This document shows positions 35,125 through 46,040 of a DNA stretch of 64,000 bases, piece by piece (the stretch's first letter is position 1; every line of letters begins with the position of its first letter). Source of the DNA: Deltaproteobacteria bacterium (GTDB taxonomy: Bacteria > Myxococcota_A > UBA796 > CAJQPC01); NCBI GenBank assembly GCA_016717595.1, contig JADKFE010000020.1, positions 46,244 through 110,243 on the forward strand, in the 5' to 3' direction. The notes beneath the pieces are model-generated. The model ran no database searches and was not told where the DNA came from. It saw only the letters and a program-made list of their open reading frames with translations. A program made the translations under genes and the position numbers.

Positions 35125-36602
35125 GCCCGGTGGCACCATTGGAGCCTTGGCAGACGGCCTGGCCGGCGCTCCCGGCGCTGTTGATGGTGGCCTGGGGCGT
35201 GTGGGGCCTGCGGCGTGAGCTCAAGCCAGCGCGTTGGGGCGCCTTGGTGCTGCTCTTGGCGCTTCTGGTGCGGGTGGTGTGGGTTCCGCTAGAGCGCCAT
35301 GAGTTTGATGGCCACGAGGCGGAGTACCGCGACCTGTTCTTGGGCACCCGCGCGCTCTCGCGGGGCGGCACCTTGTTGTACCCGGCGATGCAGTGGCTCT
35401 ACGCGGGGCTGGGGATCGTGCTGGACGATCCGCGGGGGTTGATCGCCTTCTCGACGGGGATCTCCCTGGTGGGGATCGCCGCGACGATGGGCGCGGTGCG
35501 GCGGCTGTGGGCGCCGGGGCCGGCCTTGGCCGCGGGGCTGTTGATGGCCTTGTGGGGCGACGCCGTGTTCTGGTCCTCCTCGGCGTACAACGTCATCTTG
35601 CCGCACACGCTCCTCGCCGTGGGCCTCTGGGCCTTGGCGGCGCTCATCGACGGGGCGCGGCCCGGGGCGGCGGGGGCCTTGGCGGGCGGGGCCTTCGCCC
35701 TGGCTGTGGCCACACGGGTGGAGGGGGCCTTGGTGGCGCCCGCGGCCTTGGCGCTGTTGGGGCTCTATCGGCCGCCCGCGCCGGGTCGATGGGCGCCGGG
35801 GCTTGTTCTGGGGGGCCTTCTGGGCGTGGCGGCGATGGCGCTCGTGCTCAGCGCCGGTGAGGCGCCAGGGGCGGACGCTCGCGCGGCGTCGTTCTGGATG
35901 AACCTTGGGATTCTCGCCTACTTCGCGCCCTTTGACGCGCCGATCACCTGGCCGGCCTTGGCGGTCGGCGCCGCGATCGCCGTGATCGAGCGTCCTAAGC
36001 TCGCTGTGCCGCTCCTCCTGCTCATCCCTGGCCTGCACCTCGCGTCAGCGACCTTCGATGACTATGGCGTGCGCCACCTGCTCAACGTGGGGTTTGGCCT
36101 GGGCGTCGCCGCCGGGGGGCTCACCGCCCGGCGCTGGGCTTGGCCGCTGGCGCTCATGTTGATCGTGCCGATGATGCAGGATCTTGGGGAGCTGCGACGT
36201 AGGTACTACGCCAGCGAAGAGCGCTTCGCCGAGGCCCTGGATCCGGCGCTGCCGCGGATCGAGGTGGGCGAGCTTCCGGCCTGCGCGCTCATCGTCGAGG
36301 ACTTCCGCGTGGTGCCTGAAGACAAGCAGCGCTCCCACTTCAACCTGCTGGACGCCGCCGAGGCTGAGGCCCTGCGCGCTGAGGGCGGCGGGTGCCTGTG
36401 GTGGCTCTACGGGGTGCAGGATCACCGGCTGTCGTCCCGGGCGGTGCGGGATCGGGCGATCCGCACGATGCTTCTCTATGAGACAAAACCTGTGGCCGTG
36501 GTGATAGGGCCTGAGCGCGGCTACGTTGGGCTCACGATGGAGATCGGGAACCGCCGCGCGCTGCCTCTCGTCCCGGCTTTGGCTCCGGTGGAGTCGCCGT
36601 GA
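35121..36602 (+). CDS. Second polytopic GT-C-like membrane protein
   Basis: 493 residues from GTG 35121, coupled to the previous stop (GTGA); the frame extends upstream inside that gene but this is the natural start. Around nine membrane helices cover about residues 10-330. The first long loop has 'ERHEFDGHEAEYRDLFLGTR', an acidic motif in the GT-C active-site position. A hydrophilic tail follows. No close family can be named. Because the pair differ in sequence and are co-translated, they may form a heteromeric enzyme. The stop overlaps the DUF4175 start. Confidence 0.7.
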   Translation: MSPVAPLEPWQTAWPALPALLMVAWGVWGLRRELKPARWGALVLLLALLVRVVWVPLERHEFDGHEAEYRDLFLGTRALSRGGTLLYPAMQWLYAGLGIVLDDPRGLIAFSTGISLVGIAATMGAVRRLWAPGPALAAGLLMALWGDAVFWSSSAYNVILPHTLLAVGLWALAALIDGARPGAAGALAGGAFALAVATRVEGALVAPAALALLGLYRPPAPGRWAPGLVLGGLLGVAAMALVLSAGEAPGADARAASFWMNLGILAYFAPFDAPITWPALAVGAAIAVIERPKLAVPLLLLIPGLHLASATFDDYGVRHLLNVGFGLGVAAGGLTARRWAWPLALMLIVPMMQDLGELRRRYYASEERFAEALDPALPRIEVGELPACALIVEDFRVVPEDKQRSHFNLLDAAEAEALRAEGGGCLWWLYGVQDHRLSSRAVRDRAIRTMLLYETKPVAVVIGPERGYVGLTMEIGNRRALPLVPALAPVESP

Positions 36603-39600
36603 GCTTCAACGAAGACGCGCCGGACGCCCCCGACATCACCCCGCTCGTTGGCCTCGTCGAGGGCTTACGCCGCCGGGCGCGGTGGATGGTCGCGGCGCGG
36701 GCTGGCCTCTTTGGCCTCGCCGGGCTCTTGGGCCTGTGGTCGATCGCGATGGCCTTGGCGGGTGGCGGCGTCGGTCGTGGAGAGGCCCGGCTGGGCTTGG
36801 GGCTCGGCGCGCTGGCGCTCTTGGGCCTGGGGCTCGTGGGGCTCGTGTGGGCCTGGCGTCGGGCGAGCGATGAGGGCGGCCAGATCGCCGCCGTAGAGGC
36901 CGCGCGCCCCGCGCTTCGGGGTCGGCTCTCCACGGTGATGGAGCGGCGCGGCGTGGCGCTTCAAGGGGAGTCCCCGCTGATCTTGGCCTTGGCGAGTCGG
37001 CGCGCCGCCGCCGCGGTCGAGGGTCTTCAGGCTGAGGAGCTCTACCCCCGCCGCGCGCTTCGCCCGGCCCTCGCCGTGGCGCTGATGATGGGCGCGGTGT
37101 TCGCCGTCACCGCCGCGCGCTCGGCGATGGGCCCCATGGAGACCTTCGCTTGGCTCGGCGGGCAGGCCGCTCCGGCGCCCACAGAGCAGGCCCTCGCCCC
37201 CGTCGCCGAGGCGACGACGCTCATCGGCGACATGGTGCTGCGCTACGAGTACCCGGCCTACACCGGGCTCCCGCCCTTGGAGGTGCCCAACTCCAACGGC
37301 GAGGCCCACGGCCCGCCGGGCACCCGGGTCACCGTGCGCGCCCGCACCGCCGAGGTGTTTGATGACGCCTCGCTCCAGGCCTATGAGGCCGCGCCCGAGC
37401 GCAGCGAGCTTGTCGGCGGGCGCGACGTCTCGGGCAGCTTCGCCATCGCCGGGGAGGGCGCCTACCGCTTCTTCTTCAACCGCGGCGCCGAGCGCCAGCG
37501 CTCCCCCGACTTCACCATCACCGCCGATCCCGATCTCCCGCCGACGGTGACGATCGAGGCCGCGGCGGATCGGATGGAGGTCTCGTGGGATCAGGTGATC
37601 CCGCTCTCTTGGGAGGCCCGTGACGACTACGGCCTCGCCCGGGTGCTCGTGCGCGTCGGGCGCGGCGAGAAGGAGCTGCGCAGCTTGCTCACGCCCCAGC
37701 AGGTGCTCGGTGAGCCCTTGGGCCTCACGCCAGACAAGCTCGGGCTCAAGGCCGGGGACGAGGTCACCCTACACATCGTCGCCTATGACAACGACGAGAT
37801 CAGCGGCAGCAAAGCGGGGGAGTCTCGTGGGGTGCGCATCGTCGTGCTCGGGCCCAAAGGGGAGGCGCGGCGGCAGCTCAAGATCTGGAAAGATCTCCGC
37901 GACGCGCTCGTGGACGTGCTCGCCGGGTTCATCGTCGATCCTTCGCCCATCGCCAAAGATCGCCAAGGGATCGCGCGCTGGGCGGGGCAGTCCAGCGGGC
38001 GTTTTGAGCCCATGGAGCAGCTCCTCGATCAGTACTGGGACGGCTTCGACGCCCGGACGATGGAGGGCCGCATGGTGGAGGAGCTGCGGCGTCTCGGCGC
38101 TGCGCTGCTGCGCTTCGCACAAGAGATCGGCGATCCTCGCAACAACCTCCAGCTCAGCGAGGCCGATCTCACCACCCTCGCCGAGCTGCACGATGAGCTC
38201 GTGGGCCAGCTTGAGATCAACATCTTGATGCTCGACCGCATCGTGCGGTACCGCGCGATTCAGACCTTGTACGGCCTCGCCGAGACGATGACCGCCCAAG
38301 GCGCGGATCTCGCGGCCCGGGCGGAGGCCGGCGCGGCGGCGGGTGAGCTGCTCACGCGCCTGGGCCAGCTCGATGAGGTCTCCCAGAAGCTGCAAAACAC
38401 CGCGAAGGAGTACGACGGCGGCGCCTTGAGCGAGCTGGTGAACGACTGGATGGCCGACATCGGCCGGGCGAGCGACCGCACCCGCCAGCTCATCGCCGCC
38501 GGGGACGAGGCCGCCGCCCAGCAGATGGCCTTGTTGCTCGCCGATCAGATCGCCCGCTTCGCCGCGACCTTAGAGAGCATGCAGCGCAAGATGGACGAGA
38601 CGACGGAGGAGGACGAGCAGAAGATCAAGGAGTTCATCGAGGAGCTCGAGCGCATCGAGGCCGCCGAGCGGGCGCTCCTCGCCGAGACCCAGGCCGCGCG
38701 GAAGGCGGACGGCAGCGGCGGAGACGACCTCACGAGCCTGTGGGCCGAGGCCGACCGCCTCGCCGCGCGTCTGGAGGTGCTCACCCGCGAGGCCGACAGC
38801 GCGATTCTGCTCAACGCTGAAGATCGTTTTGACGCCGAGCTCTCCCGCAGCGAGCGGCTGCTCCGCCAAGCGTCCCGCGCCGCCCGCGCCGTCGGCGCCC
38901 GGGACGCCGTCACCGCCCGTCAAGAGTCCCAGCGGGCGATGCTCGGCGCCTTGGACCTCCACGGCACGATCAGCGCGGCGAAGGGCTGGCGCGGCGAGTC
39001 TGGCCTCTCGGGTGACGCCGCGGCGAGCAAGGCCCTGAATGAGGCCGCCAACGTGGCCCAAGAGCTCGTCGAGCTGCTCTCTGGCGCCGATGAACGAAAC
39101 AACCGCGCGAGCCCGGCCCTCGCCCAGAAGCTCCAGCGCCAATCCCCCACCCAAGAGACCCTCCGGAACGACGTTCTGGAGGTCACGCCCTTCGCCCGAG
39201 AGCTCGCCGAGCAGCTCCCCATGGGCGCGCCGGGCCTCGTCGAGAGCTTAGAGGGCGCCGACCGCGAGATGCGCCGGGCGGACCTGGCCTTAGACCGCGC
39301 TCGGGTCGTCGAGGCCGAGGGCGCTGAAGAGGCCGCCGCCGACCGTGTGCGCCAGGCCATCGAGGCGCTCTCCCAGGCTGGCGCGGCGATGGGGGAGATG
39401 TCCGCTGCAATGCAGCAAGAAGGCGGACAAGGCGGTCGTGAGGGTGAGGAGGACGCCGAGTCCGCTGATGGCCCCGACGGCGACGACCCCGGCGGGCGCA
39501 TCGAGCTGCCGAACCCTGAAGAGTTCCGCACCCCCGATGAGTACCGAAAGGCGCTGTTGGAGGGCATGCAGGCCACGGTCCCCGAGGAGTACGAGGCGCA

Positions 39601-39637
39601 AAAGCGCCGGTATTATGAAGAGCTGGTTCGTCAGTAG
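36599..39637 (+). CDS. DUF4175-like large membrane protein
   Basis: 1012 residues, GTG start overlapping the preceding stop. Two N-terminal helices (about 30-53 and 62-86) and a third near 155-178 precede a beta-rich periplasmic region ('VLRYEYPAYTGLPPLEVPNS', about 215-235; 'YRFFFNRGAERQRSPDF') and a very long helical/coiled region (about 400-950) rich in Glu, Arg, Ala and Leu. The C-terminus is acidic with 'RIELPNPEEFRTPDEYRKAL'. This layout is that of DUF4175 proteins, which occur next to MoxR, DUF58, BatA and DUF4159 genes. Function unknown. It overlaps the next gene by 23 bases. Confidence 0.8.
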   Translation: MSFNEDAPDAPDITPLVGLVEGLRRRARWMVAARAGLFGLAGLLGLWSIAMALAGGGVGRGEARLGLGLGALALLGLGLVGLVWAWRRASDEGGQIAAVEAARPALRGRLSTVMERRGVALQGESPLILALASRRAAAAVEGLQAEELYPRRALRPALAVALMMGAVFAVTAARSAMGPMETFAWLGGQAAPAPTEQALAPVAEATTLIGDMVLRYEYPAYTGLPPLEVPNSNGEAHGPPGTRVTVRARTAEVFDDASLQAYEAAPERSELVGGRDVSGSFAIAGEGAYRFFFNRGAERQRSPDFTITADPDLPPTVTIEAAADRMEVSWDQVIPLSWEARDDYGLARVLVRVGRGEKELRSLLTPQQVLGEPLGLTPDKLGLKAGDEVTLHIVAYDNDEISGSKAGESRGVRIVVLGPKGEARRQLKIWKDLRDALVDVLAGFIVDPSPIAKDRQGIARWAGQSSGRFEPMEQLLDQYWDGFDARTMEGRMVEELRRLGAALLRFAQEIGDPRNNLQLSEADLTTLAELHDELVGQLEINILMLDRIVRYRAIQTLYGLAETMTAQGADLAARAEAGAAAGELLTRLGQLDEVSQKLQNTAKEYDGGALSELVNDWMADIGRASDRTRQLIAAGDEAAAQQMALLLADQIARFAATLESMQRKMDETTEEDEQKIKEFIEELERIEAAERALLAETQAARKADGSGGDDLTSLWAEADRLAARLEVLTREADSAILLNAEDRFDAELSRSERLLRQASRAARAVGARDAVTARQESQRAMLGALDLHGTISAAKGWRGESGLSGDAAASKALNEAANVAQELVELLSGADERNNRASPALAQKLQRQSPTQETLRNDVLEVTPFARELAEQLPMGAPGLVESLEGADREMRRADLALDRARVVEAEGAEEAAADRVRQAIEALSQAGAAMGEMSAAMQQEGGQGGREGEEDAESADGPDGDDPGGRIELPNPEEFRTPDEYRKALLEGMQATVPEEYEAQKRRYYEELVRQ

Positions 39638-41258
39638 CCTCCTGCTCCTCTGCGCGGGTCTCGCCCAGGCGGCGAGCCCCCGCGAGGGCTTCGTGTGCCT
39701 CAAAGAGGGCGATCTTCCTTGCGCCCGGCGGATCGTCGATGAGCTGACGGAGGAGGGCGACCGCTCCCCCGAGGCCGAGCTCCTCGCCGGGCGGGTGCTG
39801 TTTCACGAGGGCGACGCCGCCGGGGCCGCCGCCAAGCTCGGCGCCTTGGCCCCGCGGGCGAGCCAGCTCAAGCTCGACCAGCTCGCGGGCACGCCCCCGC
39901 GTGACCCTTACGTCGGCGCCGAGCCCGCCGCGGACATCGCCGCGGGCCTGGCCGGTGAGCGGCGCTTTTACGCCGCGACGGCCGAGGTCCACGCGAGCCT
40001 CATCGTCAGCCGCGTCGGCGACGTCGAGATCCGCCATCACCCCGGCGTTGAGCGGGTGCTCGTCGAGGAGGCCGTCGAGGCGCTGAACCTGGCCCGCGCC
40101 CGCATCGCCCCGCGCTTGGGCGGGGATGTGCCCGGCCTCGTGCGTTTAGAGCTCTACCCCGACGGCCAGTCGTTCATCACCGCCTCGGGCCTGCCTGAAG
40201 ACGCCGTGCGCACCACAGGCGTGGTGGCCATCTCCAAGTGGAACCGCCTGCTCGTCACCAGCCCCCGGGTGCGCGGCGGCGGCTACGACTGGAAAGACAC
40301 CGTCGTACACGAGTGGATCCACGGCGTCGTGTCTTACCACTCCAAAGACAAGGCCCCGGTGTGGCTGCAAGAGGGCATCGCGAAGTCGATGGACATGTTG
40401 TGGCGAGAGGACAACTTCGTCTTGGAGGTCCGCAGCCAGTCCTTGCTCGCGGGGGCGATTCAGTCCGGCGAGTGGGTGACCTTCGACCAGATGCACCCCT
40501 CCATGGCGCTTCTGCCCACCGCCGACATGGCGGGGCTCGCGTATGCCCAGGTCGCCACGATGATGGAGCACCTCCAGCTCGCCACGGATCGCCAGGCCCT
40601 CGTGCGGGTGCTCAAGCGGGTGCGTGGGGACGAAGACGCCCGTCAGGCCGTCGCTGAGGTCGCCAACGGCGGCGACTTCGGGGCCTTTGAGGCGAGCTGG
40701 CGGGCTTACCTCAACACCTTAGATCTTGTGGGCGTGAAGGTCGCCGCCACGCCCACCACGCTCGACGGCGAAGAGTCCGACTTCGCCGGAGATCCCGTGC
40801 TCGCCCGGCGCCAAGACCTCGCGAACCTCACGCGCCTGGGCGAGCTGATGGCCGAGCGTGGGCACTACGACGCGGCGCTCGTTTATTACGAGCGGGCGGT
40901 GCCCCAAGACGAGCCCCCGGGCCCCTTGTTGACCCTGCGCCGCGCTGAGGCCCTCGCCCAAAAAGGTCAGACCGACCTCGCGATCTCGCTCCTGCGCGAC
41001 AACCTCGTCTATTACCCCGGCGCCGCCAAGAACCAGCGCCTTCTGGGTGAGCTGCTCCTCGCCCAAGACGAAGACGCCGGGGCTCTGCGCGCTTTTCGGG
41101 CGGCGGCGGACGTGAACCCCTTCGATCCGGCCCTGCACGAGCAGCTCGTCGCGCTCTATCGGGCCCAAGGCCGGGCCGAGCTCGCCGCGCGCCATGAGCG
41201 GGCGCTCGTGATCTTACGCTATCAAGACGCCCCGGCGGGCGCAGGCACGACGCGGTAG
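39615..41258 (+). CDS. Exported peptidase-MA-like metalloprotease with TPR tail
   Basis: 547 residues from ATG 39615, which starts a clean signal peptide ('SSLLLLCAGLAQAAS'); the open frame upstream lies inside DUF4175. A gluzincin zinc site is 'VVHEWIHGVVSYH' with His232 and His236, and the third ligand is probably Glu in 'WLQEGIAKSM'. This is the peptidase-MA/M61-like pattern. From about residue 400 there are TPR-like helical pairs ('GELMAERGHYDAALVYYERA', 'LGELLLAQDEDAGALRAF'). It is expected in the periplasm. Being inside the MoxR/VWA operon, it may process an envelope protein handled by that system (inference). Confidence 0.82.
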   Translation: MKSWFVSSLLLLCAGLAQAASPREGFVCLKEGDLPCARRIVDELTEEGDRSPEAELLAGRVLFHEGDAAGAAAKLGALAPRASQLKLDQLAGTPPRDPYVGAEPAADIAAGLAGERRFYAATAEVHASLIVSRVGDVEIRHHPGVERVLVEEAVEALNLARARIAPRLGGDVPGLVRLELYPDGQSFITASGLPEDAVRTTGVVAISKWNRLLVTSPRVRGGGYDWKDTVVHEWIHGVVSYHSKDKAPVWLQEGIAKSMDMLWREDNFVLEVRSQSLLAGAIQSGEWVTFDQMHPSMALLPTADMAGLAYAQVATMMEHLQLATDRQALVRVLKRVRGDEDARQAVAEVANGGDFGAFEASWRAYLNTLDLVGVKVAATPTTLDGEESDFAGDPVLARRQDLANLTRLGELMAERGHYDAALVYYERAVPQDEPPGPLLTLRRAEALAQKGQTDLAISLLRDNLVYYPGAAKNQRLLGELLLAQDEDAGALRAFRAAADVNPFDPALHEQLVALYRAQGRAELAARHERALVILRYQDAPAGAGTTR

Positions 41259-41304
41259 AGGAAGCAGGCGACCCCAGCGGATGCTGACACCCACGAGGCA
41301 GAGG

Positions 41305-42284
<980 letters not shown>

Positions 42285-42288
<4 letters not shown>

Positions 42289-43219
42289 TCCTCTGGGATC
42301 CAAACGTCCTCGCCCGGGTTCGCCGCCTGCACCTCCTCGCGGTGCAGACGGTGGAGGGCTTGTTGCACGGCGGCCACAAGAGCCGCCGCGTCGGCGCGAA
42401 CGTCGAGTTCGCCGACTACAAAGACTACAGCCCCGGCGACAGCCTGCGGACCTCGACTGGAAGGTGCTCGCGCGCTCAGACCGCCTCGTCGTGCGCCGCT
42501 ACGAGGTCGAGACCGAGCTGCAGTGTGTGCTCGTCTTAGACGCCTCGGGTGACCTCTCGACGGGTCAAGGCTCCCCCTACGCCATGCCCGAGCTTGAAGG
42601 CACCAAGTTCGGATACTCCTTGGTGCTCACGGCCACCTTGGCCTACTACCTCATCAAGCAGCAAGAGCCCGTGGGCCTGCTCGTCTTGGGCGGCTCGGGG
42701 CCCGGCGCCGGGGTGTACCTGCCCGCCCGGGGCGGCGGCACCCAGCTCGCGCGCATCTTCGCCCAGCTCGCCACCCTACGTCCCGGGGGCGTGGCGCGCA
42801 TCGGCGAGGGCCTCAACACCTTGGGCCCCCGACTGCGCCGCCGGGGCCTCGTCGCGCTGATCTCCGATCTCATGGAGGAGCCCGAGGGCTGGATGCCGTC
42901 CCTCGCCGCGCTCTCCCGTCGCCGCACCGACCTCGCCGTGTTTCATGTCATGGACCGCCGCGAGCTGACCTTGGACTACGAGCGCCCGGCGCTCTACTTC
43001 TCCCCCGAGGGCGGCGAGGCCCTGCCCATCGACCCCGCCGGCGCCGCGCCTGAGCTGCGCGCTGTGCTCAACGCCTGGCTGGTCGAGCTTCGTGGTGGCC
43101 TCGCCGAGCACCGCGGCCGTTATTACCCCTCGTGGACGGATCTCCCGCTGCACGCGGCCTTGGCGCCGATGATCACCGGGCGGCGCGCCATGCCCGACCG
43201 CGACCTCGGGGCGGTATGA
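42285..43219 (+). pseudogene. DUF58 domain protein, frameshifted as read
   Basis: The N-terminal part (GTG 42285) reads 'HGGHKSRRVGANVEFADYKD' and 'YSPGDSL', the standard DUF58 opening. After GG at 42448-42449 it turns into nonsense and stops at 42539. Adding one G (CGG to CGGG) gives 'LRDLDWKVLARSDRLVVRRY', the diagnostic DUF58 motif, and joins the frame ending at 43219, for about 311 residues in all. The second half carries the VWA-like fold ('CVLVLDASGDLS', 'LVALISDLMEEPEG'). DUF58 partners with MoxR. The stop overlaps the next start (ATGA), so operon structure is preserved. Confidence 0.88.
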
Positions 43220-45279
43220 ACCTCGGCCTCATCGCCCCCTTGGCCTTGGCCTTAGGCGCCTTGGCCATCGGCCCCATCTTGGCGCACCTCGCCCAGCAGC
43301 GCCCGTCCGAGCGTGTGCCCTTCGGCGCGATGATGCTCCTGCGCAGAATGGTCAAGCGGTTAGAGAAGCGCCGCCGCCTCAAAGACCGCGCGCTCTTGGC
43401 CCTGCGTGTGTTGGCCCTGCTCCTCGCCGTGCTCGCCGCCGCCCAGCCCCAGCTCTCGTGGCCCGGCGACCCGGCGACCATCGGCGGCCTTGGCCGGGTG
43501 GTGCTCATCGTCGACGACAGCCTGTCCATGAGCCAACGAGACGCCGGGGGCACGCTCCTCACCCGCGCCCGAGACCAGGCCCTCGCCACCTTGGACCAGC
43601 TCCCGCCGGGCACGCTGTGCGGCCTCGTGCTGATCGGCGGCGAGGCCCGGCAGCTCACCCCCACCTTGACCGCCGAGACCGGCCCCATCCGTGACGCACT
43701 CGTCAACCTTCAGCCGAGCTATGGCCGCACGGATCTGGAGGGTGGGCTTCGTGAGGCCCGGGCGCTCCTGACCGGCGAGCGCGGCGAGGTCTTGGTCTAC
43801 ACCGACGAGGCCGGCCCCACGACGATCTCCGAGGCCCAAGGAGAGCTCGCGCGGCTGGTCGAGCGCGGCGGGGTGGTGCTGCCCCGGCCCACCCGCAACG
43901 ACCCCCCGGCCAACCTCACCGTGCTCGACGCCCGCTACGGCGACGGCTTAGAGGGCGGCAGCGTCAGCCTGCGCGTGGCGAACTACGGCGCGGAGGACGT
44001 CGAGGCGGCGGTCACCGTGGGCCTGCCCGACGGCTCGGAGATCACCGCGTTTGTAGAGCTGCCCGCCGGCGGGGAGGCTGAAGAGCGCGTCACCGTGCCG
44101 CCGACCGTGCCCGGCGGCGTGGCCTGGGCCCGGGTGATCGATCCGGCGTTAGAGGCCGACAACACACGGTTTTTCCACCTGCCGCGGGTGGGCGCGTCCC
44201 GGGTGATGGTCGTCGATGGGGATCCGGGCTCCACGCCGGTGCGCTCCGAGGTCTACTTCTTGGAGCGGGCCTTGGCTCCGTGGGGTGGCGCCCGGGGCGG
44301 CGTGTTGCCCCAGGTCGTCGCGCCCTCAGGCCTCGCGGCCCTGAGCACGGAGGAGCATCAGGTCGTGTTCTTGGCGAACGTCGCCGACCCGTCGCCGTGG
44401 GCGGGGCAGCTCCTGGACTTCGTGCGGGGCGGCGGCGGGGTCATCTTCAGCGCCGGGGACAACCTCACCGCCGAGCGCTACAACGAGCCGCTGCGCGCGC
44501 TCATGCCCGCGCCCATCGAGCGCCCCCGCGACCTCATCGACCTCACCGCGTCCGGCGGCGTGCCCCTCGATCTCCCCGACGCCAGCTTAGAGCTCTTTGA
44601 GGCCTTCGCGGAGGAGGGCCGCCAAGCCTTTCGCCGGGTGACGACGCGGCGGGTGATGGGCCTCGGCGCGTTTAACGAGACGGGCTGGACCGAGACCAGC
44701 CAAGACGGCGTGCGGGTGCTGATGCGGTTTGAGGGCGGCGCCCCGGCGCTCGTCGAGCGGCGCATCGGCCGGGGGCGGGTGCTCCTGTGGACGTCTACCT
44801 TTGATCTCGGCTGGGGCAGCGCCCCGCTCCAGGCGGTCTTTCTGCCGTTCACCCAGCGCCTCGTCGCGTACCTCGGCGGCGAGTCCGCCGGCGGCGCGGT
44901 GCGGGCGGAGGGCGTCGTGGGTGAGGTGACGAGCTTGCGCCTGCCCTTCGGCGGCCTCACCTTACGCCTCACCGGCCCCGACGGCGCCGATGTGCCGATG
45001 GAGACTGTACAAGGTGAACAGACGGAGCTGAGCTTTTTGCCCCGCCTGCCCGGCCCGTACTCGGTGCAGGTCGGCGACGAGCCCCCCGTCGCGCTCATCG
45101 CCGTGAACACCCCCGCTGAAGAGTCCGACGTGCGCGCGCCACAGCCGCTCACCGCCGCCGCCGCCGCCATCGACCCCGCGCTCACCGAGCGTCGGCTGCG
45201 TCTGGGGCCCTGGGCCCTGGGCCTCGCGATCACCTTCCTCCTCGCACAGTCCCTGCTCGCCCGTCGGGAGGCCACATGA
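43216..45279 (+). CDS. BatA-like VWA membrane protein
   Basis: 687 residues from ATG 43216 (ATGA overlap). The N-terminus is a BatA-type double helix module: 'LIAPLALALGALAIGPILAH', a basic loop with 'RVPFGAMMLLRRMVK', then 'LLALRVLALLLAVLAAAQPQ'. A periplasmic VWA domain starts at 'VVLIVDDSLSMSQRD' (MIDAS) and includes 'GRTDLEGGLREARALL'. The large C-terminal half is beta-rich with a 'FVRGGGGVIFSAGDNL' glutamine-amidotransferase-like strand, and there is a final helix near the end. It is inserted in the inner membrane facing the periplasm. Presumably a client or partner of MoxR. Confidence 0.85.
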   Translation: MNLGLIAPLALALGALAIGPILAHLAQQRPSERVPFGAMMLLRRMVKRLEKRRRLKDRALLALRVLALLLAVLAAAQPQLSWPGDPATIGGLGRVVLIVDDSLSMSQRDAGGTLLTRARDQALATLDQLPPGTLCGLVLIGGEARQLTPTLTAETGPIRDALVNLQPSYGRTDLEGGLREARALLTGERGEVLVYTDEAGPTTISEAQGELARLVERGGVVLPRPTRNDPPANLTVLDARYGDGLEGGSVSLRVANYGAEDVEAAVTVGLPDGSEITAFVELPAGGEAEERVTVPPTVPGGVAWARVIDPALEADNTRFFHLPRVGASRVMVVDGDPGSTPVRSEVYFLERALAPWGGARGGVLPQVVAPSGLAALSTEEHQVVFLANVADPSPWAGQLLDFVRGGGGVIFSAGDNLTAERYNEPLRALMPAPIERPRDLIDLTASGGVPLDLPDASLELFEAFAEEGRQAFRRVTTRRVMGLGAFNETGWTETSQDGVRVLMRFEGGAPALVERRIGRGRVLLWTSTFDLGWGSAPLQAVFLPFTQRLVAYLGGESAGGAVRAEGVVGEVTSLRLPFGGLTLRLTGPDGADVPMETVQGEQTELSFLPRLPGPYSVQVGDEPPVALIAVNTPAEESDVRAPQPLTAAAAAIDPALTERRLRLGPWALGLAITFLLAQSLLARREAT

Positions 45280-46040
45280 GCCCGCTCAGCCGCCGCGCCG
45301 CGCTCCGTCTGGGGGCGGCCGCCGCCGCGACCGCCTGCTTAGGCGCGCGCGACACCTTCGCCTTCGGAGACGCCTCCAAGGTAGACTGTGTCGAGATCAA
45401 CATGCCCGGCGGATCCATCTCTCGGCCTGAGGCCTGGAGCCGCCTGCTGTTTGAGATCGAGCAGACCACCAGCATCGAGACCGTGAGCCGTGTGCCCCGC
45501 ATCGCCCCTGAAGATCCGGCCCTGTTTGAGCACCCCTTCGCGGCCTTGGTCGGGGATGGCGAGCTCAAGCCCTTAAGCGACGCGGCCATTGAGCAGCTCC
45601 GCCGATACCTCACCTACGGCGGGTTTCTGCTCATCGACGACGCCACGGGCCTCAAACGTTCAGCCTTTGACGACAGCGTGCGTAAGCTCATCGGCCGGCT
45701 CTTCCCCACACGGTCGCTGTTTCCGCTGCCTTCAGACCACGCGATCTTCCGCAGCTTCTTCCTCATCAACCGCCCCGTGGGCCGCGTGGCGCTGTTTGAC
45801 CACGTCGAGGCCGTGAGCCTGGGCGAGATCACGCCGCTGGTGTACTTTCGTAACGATCTCTCCGGCGCGCTCTCTCGCGGTGCCGACGGTCGCGGCACCT
45901 ACCCCTGCACCCCCGGCGGCGAGAACCAGCGCCGCGAGGCCGTGAAGCTGGCGGTGAACCTGGTGATGTACGCGCTCACCTCCAACTACAAACAAGATCA
46001 AGCCCACGTCGCTGAGCTGATGAAGGAGGGTCGGCTGTGA
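45276..46040 (+). CDS. DUF4159 protein with Tat-type signal
   Basis: 254 residues, ATGA overlap with the previous gene. The N-terminus 'SPLSRRAALRLGAAAAATA' is a twin-arginine signal (RR at 6-7), so a folded export is expected. The body has 'EIEQTTSIETVS', 'LRRYLTYGGFLLIDDAT' and 'YVMYALTSNYKQDQAH'-like features ('VMYALTSNYKQDQAH') that match DUF4159 proteins, whose fold resembles the class I glutamine amidotransferase-like superfamily. DUF4159 is a standard member of MoxR/DUF4175 loci. Function unknown. Confidence 0.85.
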   Translation: MSPLSRRAALRLGAAAAATACLGARDTFAFGDASKVDCVEINMPGGSISRPEAWSRLLFEIEQTTSIETVSRVPRIAPEDPALFEHPFAALVGDGELKPLSDAAIEQLRRYLTYGGFLLIDDATGLKRSAFDDSVRKLIGRLFPTRSLFPLPSDHAIFRSFFLINRPVGRVALFDHVEAVSLGEITPLVYFRNDLSGALSRGADGRGTYPCTPGGENQRREAVKLAVNLVMYALTSNYKQDQAHVAELMKEGRL

